This document shows positions 54,901 through 59,859 of a stretch of 64,000 nt of DNA, piece by piece. The stretch is from positions 98,973 through 162,972 of the forward strand of contig DFXW01000015.1 of NCBI GenBank assembly GCA_002382495.1, written 5' to 3'. How positions within the stretch are numbered: position 1 is the first letter of the stretch; every line of letters starts with the position of its first letter. The translations under genes and the position numbers were made by a program. The notes beneath the pieces are model-generated. The model ran no database searches, was not told where the DNA came from, and was given only the letters and a program-made list of their open reading frames with translations. This DNA comes from Flavobacterium sp. UBA4098. GTDB lineage: Bacteria > Bacteroidota > Bacteroidia > Flavobacteriales > Flavobacteriaceae.

Positions 54901-56349
54901 ACCATAACTACATTGCCATGTAATATTGTTAAAACAGGGGTATTAAAAATTTCGACTCCAATTTCAATTACAAATGAATCAGTTAAAAATGTAACTTGTA
55001 GTACAGCTAGTGATGGTGAAATTTCAGTTACAATTCTTGGCGGAGTAACTTCAGGTGGGCTCTACGCTGTTCGTTGGTCGGGTCCTAATGGGTTTCAACA
55101 AAATCTAACCCATATTACAGGTTTAGCAGCAGGCAATTATACTTTATCAGGAACGGATGCTGTTGGTTGTGCATTACCAACAAAAACATATACTGTATTA
55201 CCTGCATTGCCAATTACAATTTCCTTAGTTTCAACAACTAATGTTACCTGTAACAATGCGTTGGGCTGTGCTAATTTTAATTTTACAGGAGGGACTGGTA
55301 TTTTTACAAACTTTAGTTTAGAGTATTTGGATTCATCTTTGCAATCATGGAATCCAATTTCAAATCCAACTAATAATTATTTTAATATTTGTAATCTAAA
55401 AGCAGGATTGTATCGTTTAGCGGTTACCGATAGTAATAATTGTACTACCGAGCCATATCTATTTACAATTGCGGATTATAGTACTTTGAAAATAGCTGAT
55501 ATTAGTCTTGATAATTCATTATGTGCTAATACTCCAGGTAAAGTTAGGGTTACAGTAACAAGCTTAGATAATAATCTTACATTCTATTATAATAGTGTCC
55601 TAGTCCCATCTAAAGATTTAGGTAATAATGTGTTTGAATTGTCAATTTCTTCACCAACAACACCTGCGGGAATTATAAAAGTTACAAACAGTCAAAATTG
55701 TTGGGATTCTAAAACGGTAACAACTTCTTTAATTGATCCAAAAATTAGTTTTACCTCACTAAATTTAACAACCTATGGAAATATTTCAGTTAACGAAAGT
55801 ATTAAATTTACTAATGGATTGACTAACTCTACGATACCAGCTGAATACGATCACATCGTTTGGGATTTTGGAGATAATAGTCCGTTAAAAGTGTTTTATA
55901 ATCCAAAAGATATCAATCCAAATAATGCTGGAGAAAGTATAACAACTGTTTTCCATACCTATGCTATTGACGGCTTGTATCCTGTTACTTTGACGGTGTA
56001 CAATCGATTTGGTTGTTCTCGTTCCATAACTGAAATTGTTACTGTTGGTCAGGGTGCTGGTATTATGTTACCAACAGCTTTTTCACCCAATAGTGATGGA
56101 ATTAATGATTTGTTTAGACCTTCTTTATTAGGGTTAAAAGAAGTAAGCATGTACATCTATGATAATTGGGGTAATTTATTATATGAAATTACATCAGATA
56201 CAGCTTCTCTTCCTACTGATTGGGGATGGAACGGAATTGAAAAAGTGAATTCAGAGCCAAAGAATGGTAATTACCGTTATTATATTATGGCAAAAACGAT
56301 TAACAACAAAACAATTGAGAAAGAAGGTCGATTCATGCTTATAAAATAA
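33967..56349 (+). CDS. Giant repetitive adhesin with T9SS type B (CHU_C) sorting domain
   Basis: One frame of 7460 codons. Residues 1-29 are a signal peptide (ending SFS). In order: an Ig-like domain (about 58-148), two 66-aa repeats, two PKD-like domains, eleven CHU_C-associated Ig-like (Ig_7) domains of about 80 aa, SprB-like units, a long array of PKD-like domains with ICEG and GxG-TYTP motifs, fourteen repeats of about 96 aa (5004-6344), more Ig-like domains, a SprB repeat, a PKD domain (WDFGD) and the gliding-type sorting domain LPTAFSPNSDGINDLF to the end. It should be exported by type IX secretion, held on the surface and serve adhesion or gliding. Almost free of charged residues, rich in Thr, Ser and Asn. 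Confidence 0.95.
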   Translation: MKNNIKNHQLFQTVLLALCLFVTLPSFSKEKHLLNTSNNSGLHPSSIHTSADKSTSIHAIAGPTITIQPSSQPICAGSSVTFSVTATGTGTLNYQWRKNGTPILGETSASLTLTNVSSADTGSLYSCAITDSSDTTISSDATLTVNPNINPGFTQVASICSGATLSALPTNSTNGITGSWSPALNNTATTTYTFTPTAGQCATTATMTITVNPNITPTFSQVAPICYGATLTALPTTSSNGITGSWSPALNNTATTTYTFTPTAGQCATTASMTISVNSLPVLSPIGNTSTICLGQSTTLSVSGAASYLWSTGSSSSSITVNPTSNATYSITGTGVNGCIKTETFTVQVNSLPTITISGNSTICNGTSTTLNASGATSYTWSTGSNLNQITVNPSSNTSYTVTGTDSNSCSNTKTINVLVNAIPTASVSATSPICSGNTAFFTITGTPLATVTYTINSGSNVTKVLDNSGVANVTIPGVSTNQTINLVSVVTLSGCQNTSFSTPSAIIQVNSIPTPPVTSPLSICQNSASTVLTVLTSAGGTLNWYNSATGGTGSSSAPITNTTNVVTTNYYVSQTVDGCESARSLLAVTIKSLPASPTVSSSLSYCIGETAPILTATGSDLKWYTLSSGGTSTSTPSAINTASASNTNYYVSQTVNGCEGPRSTINVVVNTIPLKPATTTSITYCQNASASPLGATGSAIKWYTVSSGGTASNTAPIPDTSIAGTTYYYVSQTINGCESARETVEVVVKGTPSIPTVTSPLSICQNSASTALTALVSAGGTLNWYNSATGGTGSSTAPMTNTANVVTTNYYVSQTVDGCESVRTLLAVTVMALPAAPSVSSSLSYCIGETAPVLTATGSDLKWYNLSSGGTSTSTPSAINTSSASNTNYFVSQTVNGCEGPRSTINVVVNSIPSNPTISSNLITYCQNGSAVPLTATGSSLKWYTTATGGTGSTTAPTPSTVTATTTAYYVSQTVNGCESGRTKIDVLVNPTPLAPSVNSPLTYCQNEIAPALIAPSTSGTLKWYLSSTGNGAFVTPPTPSTSSVGSLNYYVSQTINGCESPRSSIIVNINALPSVSAGLDQTVCAGSTVILAGSGASTYVWNNNVINNTAFIPTATANYNVTVTDTNGCSNSDQVVVTVNPIPTNPTTPTSLITYCQNAIAVPLAASGSSLKWYSAATGGIGATTAPTPNTSIATTTSYYVSQTVNGCESGRTKIDVLVNSSPSAPPVISTLTYCLGEIAPTLSTSTVTGNTLKWYSVSTGGSSLSSIIPSTSNSGVTSYFVSQTNNDNCESPRSEISVTVNTIPLAPVVSPTISYCKGATAIPLNATATSGNTLRWYTVISGGTPLPGVPTPSTATVGDTTYYVSQLSSATGCESARASVVVTVKAIPSIPAFTSSVTLCQFSSAPTLTATASAGGTLNWYSTASGGSGSLIAPTPNTNTVNLSSYFVSQTINGCEGPRGTISVTVNPTPVNPTIGSVVNPSCTLPTGSVQLNNLPTGSDIPYGTWTVTKIPGGETYSNATSTYTISNLNSGTYTFTVSNGLCTSSSSVAVTITALPVQAAPVIGTIVQPTCTVATGSITLNNLPSGNWSLTSNTGGIISGSGNSTTISGLVPGTYFYTVKNISSDCISIASSNVVIANQPFTPSAPNIISPQFFVTGAKVGDLVTPSGSIKWYLVPSGGAVLNPLTTLVSGNYYASETLGSCESSRFQTLITVDAPTNGGIVNAVGASTICSGSSANLKLTTYVGSVIKWQSSVDNSTWIDIPNTSSIDTYSTPNLTSSLYYRSVVQSGVSSVEYSLPAFITVNAPSNAGTLSATNNGVCRDTAGGLLTLNTSSKVGTIVQWQQSTNNGISWSNISNTADTYNAPALSQKTQYRVEVRNGLCSSAFSNIVEILVKDTPTIADTPNQAVCFGDTLDLGEDFIQGNTYSLISNSGFSSSLGGKINFLFDTLGTQNFTYTITNAITNCSVQDQFQVTTNPIPAAAVISNITICEGNTIAIGANSVTGSTYSWISSPAGPILSGANPTVTPGVTTTYNLIETTSKGCTKSSNVIITVLPDPTSSITTGPSVICESDTNVFIEASVSNDFDAIAWEVVPPSAGNIYVIPNTFGKQIEFTPTASGILNGTATVRHRLTNKCGVVQAPVDFPITIQKQAVANAGLAVSTCDTNGVQLNGAGSTNATTYTWTKPTNITGTLTPANSATPTYIPSPDDVANYTSPIQFTLKTSSGSACTTNLPATVNVTIIKKPVISAGPANTTICEGSDYIVVGSSKDTNTASFVWKTSGDGQFTNGTTIAPTYTPGVQDKINGTVTITFEATGNFPCTTVTSQTVISITKKPVLNYSNQVVCGDVNAPILIAGSIQNAGIIVWSSTGAGTFDDASKQNPYYTPNVSDMGRTITFNVKVYPKNGCDPTVIVEKDIDYTINAKPVVSAGSPATICEGQTYTLDTATSDNAFVTWSSASGIFNDVNQTNPRFTPNPSVSSVTLTITGTQPGCTAVTDNMVLTIQKKPQAIADNGLPQVICQGDSFYFNASAPYSSSVLWQIESPGTSGTLNNPTSISASYTSGTNESGTVTFSLTANPLSPGCTTSVPARSVTQITIVPKPTVTFSATTVAQRTICEGGNYVVSSANATNFSSLNWSTSGDGTFISGAATLTPTYRPGTLDKANGSVILKLNAEKNTPCPADAEDSIQLIITKNPVITVVNSSLDICAGTAVPITGPGVYFGIQADNFDDLRWTSSGNGVFTNSIPTNITTANSYTPTAADIASGSVILTLKASRTALNCNSLTTQAITLNFIKGPQIDAGPATATICENSNYTTSLATAIDYKNLTWSSNGTGTFLNNTSLKTAVYTPSLADIARGSITLTLTAIGNSCNAPSTDNIILSFHKLPQITVPNDTSICESSTSYAISGSNVIDGGALSWTSDGIGGRFSDATIFDPTYFPSAQDVTRGFVNLTLTAAATAECSTPKSKSFKITFVKLPTVNAGPDMNTCDLSFTVLNATAANYSAIEWTADGSGSLEPSSIDKLEAIYNPLTAQTGSVTLTLTVTPLAACLSTGTISDAMQATFIAKPTVTTIPQADICADSPNTTIIGTTIANALSYEWTSTTGTTFVNKNVLEPVITASALDIINGYVVLKVTAKPNAPCIEEVSRNVRIEIKPLATVTVTNDLTVCMIDADNNGQLDPKTLSATFTNRTETDPTSIFWEIISGKGSLENANTTTPLFKPAYDTDTVKIRVSVKNVTPCAGVEFKEFTLKAVQKPVVTLLKTTDRVCSSALTYNLTGNTVLDPTNRVEWTRVAPSGTGNFGNPTIANTTYTFSAADRANGSVKLRLTAFADPLCSSLSTYQEITIVIDKAPTAIINLSLPLAVCAGETFTATAINPDGNTLVWTEINGNHGTFVNGTLDTATFNQSLNNNSNFEIQLTSSTTSACAPKVVSQIITVQPKPTIDAGASVQYNCSSQPFVISGVTGTNYDSVLWTIDDGSSSSIGFSNPTDMNPTFTPTQTQINAGQIVLKVIAKAKSPCGTTFDVWDTIILHFTPTQSVNFIAPTSICEGDTISLVGSAPNSNSVAWSTSSTTAITGFSNPTGLNSVYIPSALDLSLQKVTLTLTGTTNSNCPSASESIEVLIKKKPIANAGAPVTLCQGSGNYVVNDATADHYDPSVLTNINWAVVSGPATILNPNSLTPTIRPTGVGEIVLTLSVNGYTECNSIAVATKTITIVPPPVVTIPLVKTICEGSTLTLTTADVAAINSSSVSWAASLGTFSPNNSSATVYTPSVGQTGLVNLNLTANGSGGCTSVTRSIALTIIPKPVVNAGVDGTICQSGTFGVSGASIQNAASYSWGVSGPATIQTGTENTLTPLIIPNNGASGNVTVTLTAVGVGTCPIPISDNLTVLINPAPVVNAGTDDKLCEGTTSYALNGSVSNAASGTTYTWTTDGSGTIQTTADPLKPIYIPGGNDFNSVTGIKVLRFDLKATSTNGCAPVTDSMDLTVYAKPVVNAGLDRTDICEGTSVTLVGAAARNYSSITWSKSTGANGSFDFTSNVVNPTYTLGSADVSTVTLTMSALPNAACPQIAVTDAMTIYINKKPVITSTADEITMCAETFTLPNLVTVTDANSILWTNTTRATGSPGTISNPTSLTPSFSPSIGEIANGFVKLKITATPKAGCSVTPEKEIKVFLTRKVTADAGNNREFCQGSPIIIDNGASTTASSYYWTENGTGTIKASTINTVHPEYIPGANETGIVTLTLHAVNPSPCTGEVLDTMTVTIKASPTVSAGPDFTICAGSNASLGNASTNYSDTIVWTRSTNNDGTSTSGYVGGTFIGTGINPTYVPSQDDINLGYVYLSVSASNTSCAGFVSDILKVTIAPGTSVSAGVNGTICEGANFNLALANSNATTVAWTSSQNSDGSSISTYQSGSFSTTTNAITNYAPSNDDVARGYVFLTITGTGNITCPVDKSTIRLDIIKKPTVSASDIQMCMNTTGGVVLNGSGANYTSLVWSKISGPASGYINNGRYFTGLPSSTPTNEVAKLRLVASPLSGCTVDAVKEITINIQALPTVEAGINGATCYIPGQPIAPFSIIGSSVTNAGSSTWTTSGVKSGKFNLGTPVIYESYSDNCVTETLTLTANGIGACSTVSVSDAVTLAVNCTPPSLGNIGGNATICQGTSSVVYTVAIDSNVQTYNWQVPTGATIFSGQGSNSITVNYGINAISGTVSVNGVNGCGSGISSTLLVTVNQRPTAAAISGAQIVCAGSTNTYTASAIANADSYEWTLPNGSIVSTTTNTLSIPFSLTATSGNLTVRGFNTTCGFGTTSANFAITVVPLPTLNSAAPADICSHSVFNYQPTSLTTGVTYTWTRAVQSGISNPAASGTGIINETLLNTTNALVPVIYTITTTTTSGCSKSEPVTVRVKPIPTLTSVAPVAAICSGSTFSYSPTSDASGAILWTRATVVGISEVGTSGSTTTNATISETLTNSTLSPIIVRYVLTLPAINGCTGPQKNIDVIVNPAPNVTPLSSQVLCEGDSLGINFITTNTGGTPSFDWTNTNGTIGLLTSGSGTIPTFTLLNPSTINQVATISVTPLFTNGGISCTGTPQSFNITVNPTADVNQPIDQVKCNGLATDAIVFSTTNTTGTTTYAWTNDNSSIGLGSTGNGSIASFTAVNTTSIPQVATIVVTPTYTSGGVSCVGLSKTFRITVNPSANVVQPISSVVCANSLVSSIFTTTNTIGTTSYAWTNDTTSIGLAASGSSSITPSFTAINSGATPVVATINVTPTYTNAGVTCVGTMKTFTITVNPAAQVNSISDITKCKGDSVNAIVFSTANTIGSTTYSWTNSNPTIGIGASGTGDIPTFTTLNSGTSPLIATITVTPTFTYNGVSCTGPVEVFTITVNPVADMIQPVSKVVCNGETTSINFATSNTGATTYNWSSDIAIGMPAITGTGSIANFAAINSGNAPIVATITVTPTYTNNGISCVGLPKTFTITVNPSADVIQPVTPLVLCNGTPTSVNFTTLNTGGITTYTWTNNTPSIGISSTGIGSIATFPVANLGTTPLTASLSVTPTFTNASKACSGATKTFSITINPTAQVNQPNSQVKCNGESTTPVAFSTQNTVGTTTYSWTNDTPGIGLNASGTGDIAAFSPVNSGTSPIVATIVVTPSYLNNGVVCTGPTKTFTITVNPVADVSQPTPLILCNGVQTSVNFATANTGGTTSYSWTNTTPSIGLAATGFGSIPNFTSVNTGTIPVVATVVVTPTFTNAGKSCTITGNTKTFSITVNPSAEVQQPASEVICNGSSTTAVNFTTSYTSGATTFAWTNSNTSIGLASSGTGSIPSFTGVNLGTTPQVATIVVTPTYTNAGVSCTGAPKSYTITVNPIAQVNQPTAQVICSGDTYSFNFTSANTGGSTTYSWTNNNTAIGLNLANGTGSIPSFTALNTGMAPTVATITVIPTYTNGGVSCVGLPKSFTITVNPIADVVQPNNQVVCNGASTAGITFSSLNGTGITTYSWTNSNTSIGLPVSGSGAVIPAFNAVNTGNIPVIATITVTPSYTNAGVVCTGPSKTFTITVNPSADLIQPTSQVICNGAATALVSFISNNLGGATTYSWINNNSTIGLASNGSGNILPFNAVNTGTTPVVATIVVTPTFTNVSQACAGLTKTFTITVNPSAEVIQPTALALCNGDISNVINFNSLNSVGTTSYTWTNTNTSIGLGLNGAGTLPSFTAINTGTSPVSAAITVTPIYTNGGQNCSGTIKTFAITVNPSADFNQPASQELCSGATTAAVAFTTVNTGGTTTYSWTNSNTTIGLAASGSGPIPIFTAINSGATPQIATIIVTATYSNAGKSCSTSKTFTYKVHPIPKATISGLNNFTVCQNDPQPSVTFTGSNGTPPYTFAYSIGTTNFVVSSPGTSSSATVTVPTLNNGIFVVRLISVQDASATACTSSTIISPSEAFVEVLEQGTIIPVSSSTITQSPCQGSSIVPIVFTIGGSATNAYATNLPAGLTGVFDPGSSKFTISGSPTATGIFNYIIHTAGSTKGCNSTYGGTLTVKADDVITALTPTTTSQAVCALSPIQSISYNLGGGATGGDVTFSPHQPSGIVWSVASNILTITGTSSEVGVFTYTVQSYGICDQTTYSGTIEIKENATVSIISGNPNPTVCIGNSLGTALQYGITTSTSATMILSGILPTGVSFNAITGSFSGIPIQSGSFPYTISSSTGCGNILSGLITVNPTQSIVDVSGNTTQINLCVNSPIDPILFRVAPGVSGVTFTPPLPLGITSVLDANNIVTISGTPTAATTSTATYAITTQGSCGSVATATITFDIKPAATITFISGTSSLNQSICQNGPIVPIQFTIGGGATGIISPTLPTGLSWSKNLAGVYTISGNPTANGTFTIPITTTGCPITQTITITNINSVVSISLISATGTDNQTQCQSSSNSAIVPIKYATIGTTGVTVAGLPTGVSSLFNPVNGELVISGTPTQAGIYNYTITTLPCNIVKTGVLKISTPISITNESVKNVTCSTASDGEISVTILGGVTSGGLYAVRWSGPNGFQQNLTHITGLAAGNYTLSGTDAVGCALPTKTYTVLPALPITISLVSTTNVTCNNALGCANFNFTGGTGIFTNFSLEYLDSSLQSWNPISNPTNNYFNICNLKAGLYRLAVTDSNNCTTEPYLFTIADYSTLKIADISLDNSLCANTPGKVRVTVTSLDNNLTFYYNSVLVPSKDLGNNVFELSISSPTTPAGIIKVTNSQNCWDSKTVTTSLIDPKISFTSLNLTTYGNISVNESIKFTNGLTNSTIPAEYDHIVWDFGDNSPLKVFYNPKDINPNNAGESITTVFHTYAIDGLYPVTLTVYNRFGCSRSITEIVTVGQGAGIMLPTAFSPNSDGINDLFRPSLLGLKEVSMYIYDNWGNLLYEITSDTASLPTDWGWNGIEKVNSEPKNGNYRYYIMAKTINNKTIEKEGRFMLIK
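34405..34800 (+). repeat. Two near-identical 66-aa repeats in the adhesin
   Basis: The protein segment from NPNINPGFTQVASICSGATL onward is repeated once with a period of 198 bases (for example GGTATTACTGGTTCATGGTC at 34489 and 34687). Nucleotide identity is high, so the duplication is recent or kept alike by gene conversion. Confidence 0.85.
35509..38393 (+). repeat. Eleven Ig_7 (CHU_C-associated) domains
   Basis: Each unit of about 80 aa has a YCQN or YCIGE start, a central LKWY followed by S-TGG, and ends NYYVSQTVNGCES-R. Eleven were counted, with one PKD-like domain between the seventh and eighth. Conserved Cys pairs may form one disulfide per domain. Confidence 0.85.
35521..36707 (+). 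repeat. 720-base tandem duplication of a three-domain block
   Basis: Bases 35521-35987 and 36241-36707 align without gaps at an offset of exactly 720 bases (240 codons, three Ig_7 domains) with few differences. The third domain of the block is less alike. This shows growth of the adhesin by unequal crossing-over of multi-domain units. Confidence 0.85.
48976..53000 (+). repeat. Fourteen PKD-like repeats of about 96 aa
   Basis: Each unit starts VNP-A(D/E/Q)V-QP, has (V/L)CNG, then TTTYSWTN-N-SIGL-ASG-G-IPSFTA-N-G, then ATI-VTPTYTN-G--C-G--KTFTIT. They resemble Pfam PKD_5-like domains. The Cys in CNG and in SC-G probably pair. Copies differ more at the DNA level than the N-terminal duplications, so this array is older. 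Confidence 0.85.
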
Positions 56350-56356
56350 AATGATT

Positions 56357-57367
56357 ATGAAAATTAAATATATATATACACTTTTTCTATTTGTTGCCTT
56401 TCAAAGTGCTTTTTCTCAAGATTTTGCGGTGAAAAATCAGAATAAAGTTATGGGTACACTCAATCCAAGTTTTTATGGTTTTGGAGACTCTTCTAAAGCT
56501 GGGGCTATTTACAGTACCGAAGGATACAATGAGGGAAGTAAAATTGAATCTCGATTTGGTTTTGCGAACCACTTTTTTGCAGACAATGATTTTTCATTGG
56601 CATTCGATGTTAATTCTACTAAAATTAGCCAGTTAGGATTTTCAATCAATGAAGCGAAGTTGCATTATATCTACAATACTCGATTGTCATATGAATGGAC
56701 ATTTAATCCTTCTATCTCGGTTGGTTATGGAAATAGCAGATTAGATTATTCATCTTTAGTTTTTGAAGATCAAATTAATGTTTTGACTGGGTATATCGCA
56801 GAAGTCTCAAGAGATCCAGTTAATATTGATAATAAGATTAATTATTTAGATGTTGGAGCAGCTGCAGTGGTTCATAATAATAGAAATTTATTTTTCGGAT
56901 TAAGTATAAAACATATTAATCGACCTGAAACTTCTTTTAATAGTCAAGCAAGTAATAAAAAAGATATGTTAATGTCTTTTCAAACAGGGTACGAAAGAGA
57001 TCTAAATCAGTATGGGCAAAGTGCTTTTTTACCTGAAAATTCCTATTTGTATTTGTATAATTCATTTACTAAACAAGGAACAAAATCACGTTTAGATTTG
57101 TATCAAGAATTGATTTTAGGTAATATTTCTTTTGGAATTAATGAACATTTTAATAAATACGATGGTTTTACAGTTTCGCAATTTGGAACTTCTTTAAGTA
57201 TTTTTATAGAAGAAATTGAAGTTGGAGCGAATTATTCGTTCGATATGGGAAGTAAAAAAACGGCTGGAGCTAGTTATACTACATTTGAATTGTACCTCAC
57301 TTTTGATTTTAATCCATTTAAGAAAAATCGAAGAGGTAACAATAGTCGTTTTTACGATATGCAATAA
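56357..57367 (+). CDS. PorP/SprF-family type IX secretion partner
   Basis: The product (about 336 aa from ATG 56357; an ATG at 56351 is also in frame) has a signal peptide (FLFVAFQSAFSQ) and alternating beta strands of an outer-membrane barrel. Family features are an early NPSFYGF motif, ISQLGFSINEAKLHYIY, YLDVGAAAVVHNNRNLFFGLSIKHINRPE, and a final TFELYLTFDFNPFK. PorP/SprF proteins pair with type B cargo such as SprB. Its start lies one to seven bases after the adhesin stop, so the two are co-transcribed and SprF-like help in surface attachment is likely. Confidence 0.9.
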   Translation: MKIKYIYTLFLFVAFQSAFSQDFAVKNQNKVMGTLNPSFYGFGDSSKAGAIYSTEGYNEGSKIESRFGFANHFFADNDFSLAFDVNSTKISQLGFSINEAKLHYIYNTRLSYEWTFNPSISVGYGNSRLDYSSLVFEDQINVLTGYIAEVSRDPVNIDNKINYLDVGAAAVVHNNRNLFFGLSIKHINRPETSFNSQASNKKDMLMSFQTGYERDLNQYGQSAFLPENSYLYLYNSFTKQGTKSRLDLYQELILGNISFGINEHFNKYDGFTVSQFGTSLSIFIEEIEVGANYSFDMGSKKTAGASYTTFELYLTFDFNPFKKNRRGNNSRFYDMQ

Positions 57368-57384
57368 TTGTAATTTTATATCAT

Positions 57385-57416
57385 AAAAAGGCTGTCAAAT
57401 TAGGCAGCCATTTTTA
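57385..57416 (+). terminator. Terminator after the sprF-like gene
   Basis: GGCTG-tcaaattagg-CAGCC with flanking A and T runs. Also usable for the convergent E1 dehydrogenase gene, which ends at 57427. Confidence 0.7.
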
Positions 57417-57426
57417 TAGTTTTATT

Positions 57427-59835
57427 TTAATACAAATCAGGATATTTGTTGGGTCTGGCTTCACTCATCATGGCATATATTTTTTCATAAATATCATCAA
57501 CGGATGGTTTTGAAAAATAGTCGCCATCGGTGCCATAAGCTGGGCGGTGAGCTTTAGAAGTTAAGGTTTGTGGTTTACTATCTAAATACGAATAACCGTC
57601 TTGCACTTCTACAATTTGTTGTAAGATATAAGCCGAAGCTCCTCCTGGAACATCTTCATCGATTACTAACAAACGATTGGTTTTAGCAATACTTTTCACA
57701 ATATCCTTATTGATATCAAACGGCAATAACGATTGTATGTCTATCACTTCGCAATCGATGCCTATTTCCGCTAATTCATTGGCGGCTTGTTCCACTAAAC
57801 GTAACGTAGAACCATACGAAACTAGCGTAATATCTTTTCCTTCTCGAAGCGTTTCTACAACTCCAACTGGGGTTTTAAATTCGCCATAATTTAATGGTGC
57901 TTTTTCTTTTAATCGGTAACCATTCAAACATTCAATAACCAAAGCAGGTTCATCGGATTCTAAAAGCGTATTGTAAAATCCAGCCGCTTGTGTCATATTT
58001 CTTGGAACCAAAACGTGAATTCCTCTAATGGCATTGATGATCATTCCCATTGGCGAACCGGAATGCCAAATGCCTTCTAATCGATGGCCGCGTGTACGAA
58101 TAATTAATGGTGCTTTTTGTCGACCAAAAGTACGGTATTGCAAAGTGGCTAAATCGTCACTTAAAATTTGAATGGCATACAATAAATAATCCAAATATTG
58201 TATTTCGGCAATAGGACGAAGTCCTCGTAATGCCAATCCAATTCCTTGACCAATTATTGTTGCTTCACGAATACCGGCATCAGTCACACGCAATTCTCCG
58301 TATTTTTCTTGCATGCCTTCTAAGCCTTGGTTTACATCACCAATATTTCCTGCGTCTTCGCCAAAAACTAAGGCTTCCGGATATTTGGTAAACAAAGCAT
58401 CAAAATTATCTCTAATTACCATACGTCCATCCGTATCAGCTATACTGTTTTCGGTATATTTAGGAGCAACCGGCTGAACTGAATAAATATTGGAATTGGA
58501 TTCAGAATGCAAATGGCTACTGAATTTTGGCTGGGTTGTAGAAGTATAATTTTGAATCCATTGGGATAGTTCAGCTTGACCACTTTCGTTTATTACCAAG
58601 CGCAATATTTTTCGAGCGGTACCTAAAATCTCTTTCTTTAATGGATCCTTAATGTTCTTTAATACAGATACGTATTGAAGAATTTTAGTTTTATTTTGAC
58701 TCGTTTCGGCTACTCTATCTAGCAGCGCAACGAGCTCTTTTTGTTCGTTAATAATAGGCTCAATAAATTCTTTCCAGGCTTCTTTTTTACCTTCAAGAAC
58801 TGCGGTTTTTGCATTGGCATCGATTTTATCCAATTCTTCCGGCGAGGCTATATTGATAGCTATCATCCACAATCGCATTTGACGAATACAGTCATAGTCT
58901 TTCTCCCAAGCTAATCTTTCAGTACTTTTGTAACGTTCATGAGAACCAGAGCTAGAATGCCCTTGCGGTTGAGTCAATTGCGATACATGAACTAAAACTG
59001 GCACATGTTCTTTGCGTGCAACTTCAGCTGCTTTTTCGTAAGTGGCAATTAAATCAGCATAATCCCAACCTTTAACTTGAAGGATTTCAAAACCGTTAGT
59101 TCCGTTTTCTCTTTGGTATCCTTTTAAAATTTCCGAAATACTTTCTTTAGTAGTTTGGTGCTTAGCATGAACTGAAATTCCATATTCATCGTCCCAAACA
59201 CTCATTATCATAGGTACTTGTAAAACTCCTGCAGCATTGATTGTTTCAAAGAAAACGCCTTCTGAAGTACTGGCATTGCCAATCGTACCCCATGCAATTT
59301 CGTTTCCTTCGTTTGAAAAATTTGCTGCATTAGTAATTCCGGGAACTTGTCTGTATATTTTTGAAGCGTATGCCAATCCTAATAGGCGTGGCATTTGAGC
59401 CGCCGTAGGGGAAATGTCAGAACTGGAATTTTTTTGTTTGGTTAAATTTTTCCACGACCCATCGGCGTGTAAACTGTGTGTTACAAAATGACCTCCCATT
59501 TGTCTTCCTGCCGACATGGGTTCATAATCCAAATCAGTATGCCCATACAAACCAGCAAAAAATTCTTTAATGGTTAATTTACCTATCGCCATCATAAAGG
59601 TTTGATCACGATAGTAACCAGAGCGGAAGTCTCCATTTTTGAAGTATTTAGCCATGGCTAATTGCGGTACTTCTTTTCCGTCTCCAAAGATGCCAAATTT
59701 AGCCTTTCCAGTAAGTACTTCTTTACGACCTAACAAACTACATTCTCTGCTTGTTATCGCAATTTTGTAATCATTCAAAACTTCTATTTTGAAGTCTTCA
59801 AAAGTTAAGGCTGTAGTGGTTTTTTCGTGTACCAT
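57427..59835 (-). CDS. Branched-chain 2-oxoacid dehydrogenase E1, alpha-beta fusion
   Basis: From ATG 59835 the product is 802 aa. The N-terminal half is E1 alpha (GYYRDQTFMMAIGKLT, PMSAGRQMGGHF, SEGVFFETINAAGVLQVPMI), the C-terminal half E1 beta (VFGEDAGNIGDVNQGLEGMQ, RVTDAGIREATIIGQGIGLA, VDLLSYGSTL-like region, VIDEDVPGGASAY). The enzyme decarboxylates branched-chain 2-oxoacids with thiamine diphosphate. The TPP loop reads GTIGNASTSEG instead of the usual GDG. The open frame begins with TTG at 59862, overlapping a promoter element, so an internal ATG (59835, or 59853) is the real start. Confidence 0.9.
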   Translation of the reverse strand: MVHEKTTTALTFEDFKIEVLNDYKIAITSRECSLLGRKEVLTGKAKFGIFGDGKEVPQLAMAKYFKNGDFRSGYYRDQTFMMAIGKLTIKEFFAGLYGHTDLDYEPMSAGRQMGGHFVTHSLHADGSWKNLTKQKNSSSDISPTAAQMPRLLGLAYASKIYRQVPGITNAANFSNEGNEIAWGTIGNASTSEGVFFETINAAGVLQVPMIMSVWDDEYGISVHAKHQTTKESISEILKGYQRENGTNGFEILQVKGWDYADLIATYEKAAEVARKEHVPVLVHVSQLTQPQGHSSSGSHERYKSTERLAWEKDYDCIRQMRLWMIAINIASPEELDKIDANAKTAVLEGKKEAWKEFIEPIINEQKELVALLDRVAETSQNKTKILQYVSVLKNIKDPLKKEILGTARKILRLVINESGQAELSQWIQNYTSTTQPKFSSHLHSESNSNIYSVQPVAPKYTENSIADTDGRMVIRDNFDALFTKYPEALVFGEDAGNIGDVNQGLEGMQEKYGELRVTDAGIREATIIGQGIGLALRGLRPIAEIQYLDYLLYAIQILSDDLATLQYRTFGRQKAPLIIRTRGHRLEGIWHSGSPMGMIINAIRGIHVLVPRNMTQAAGFYNTLLESDEPALVIECLNGYRLKEKAPLNYGEFKTPVGVVETLREGKDITLVSYGSTLRLVEQAANELAEIGIDCEVIDIQSLLPFDINKDIVKSIAKTNRLLVIDEDVPGGASAYILQQIVEVQDGYSYLDSKPQTLTSKAHRPAYGTDGDYFSKPSVDDIYEKIYAMMSEARPNKYPDLY

Positions 59836-59859
59836 AATTGAAAAGGATGACATAATGCA

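Noticed and set aside
33967..56349. Assignment of the giant gene as sprB
   Set aside because: Domain style is similar, but most repeats are Ig_7 and PKD-like, not SprB repeats, and no gliding genes are adjacent.
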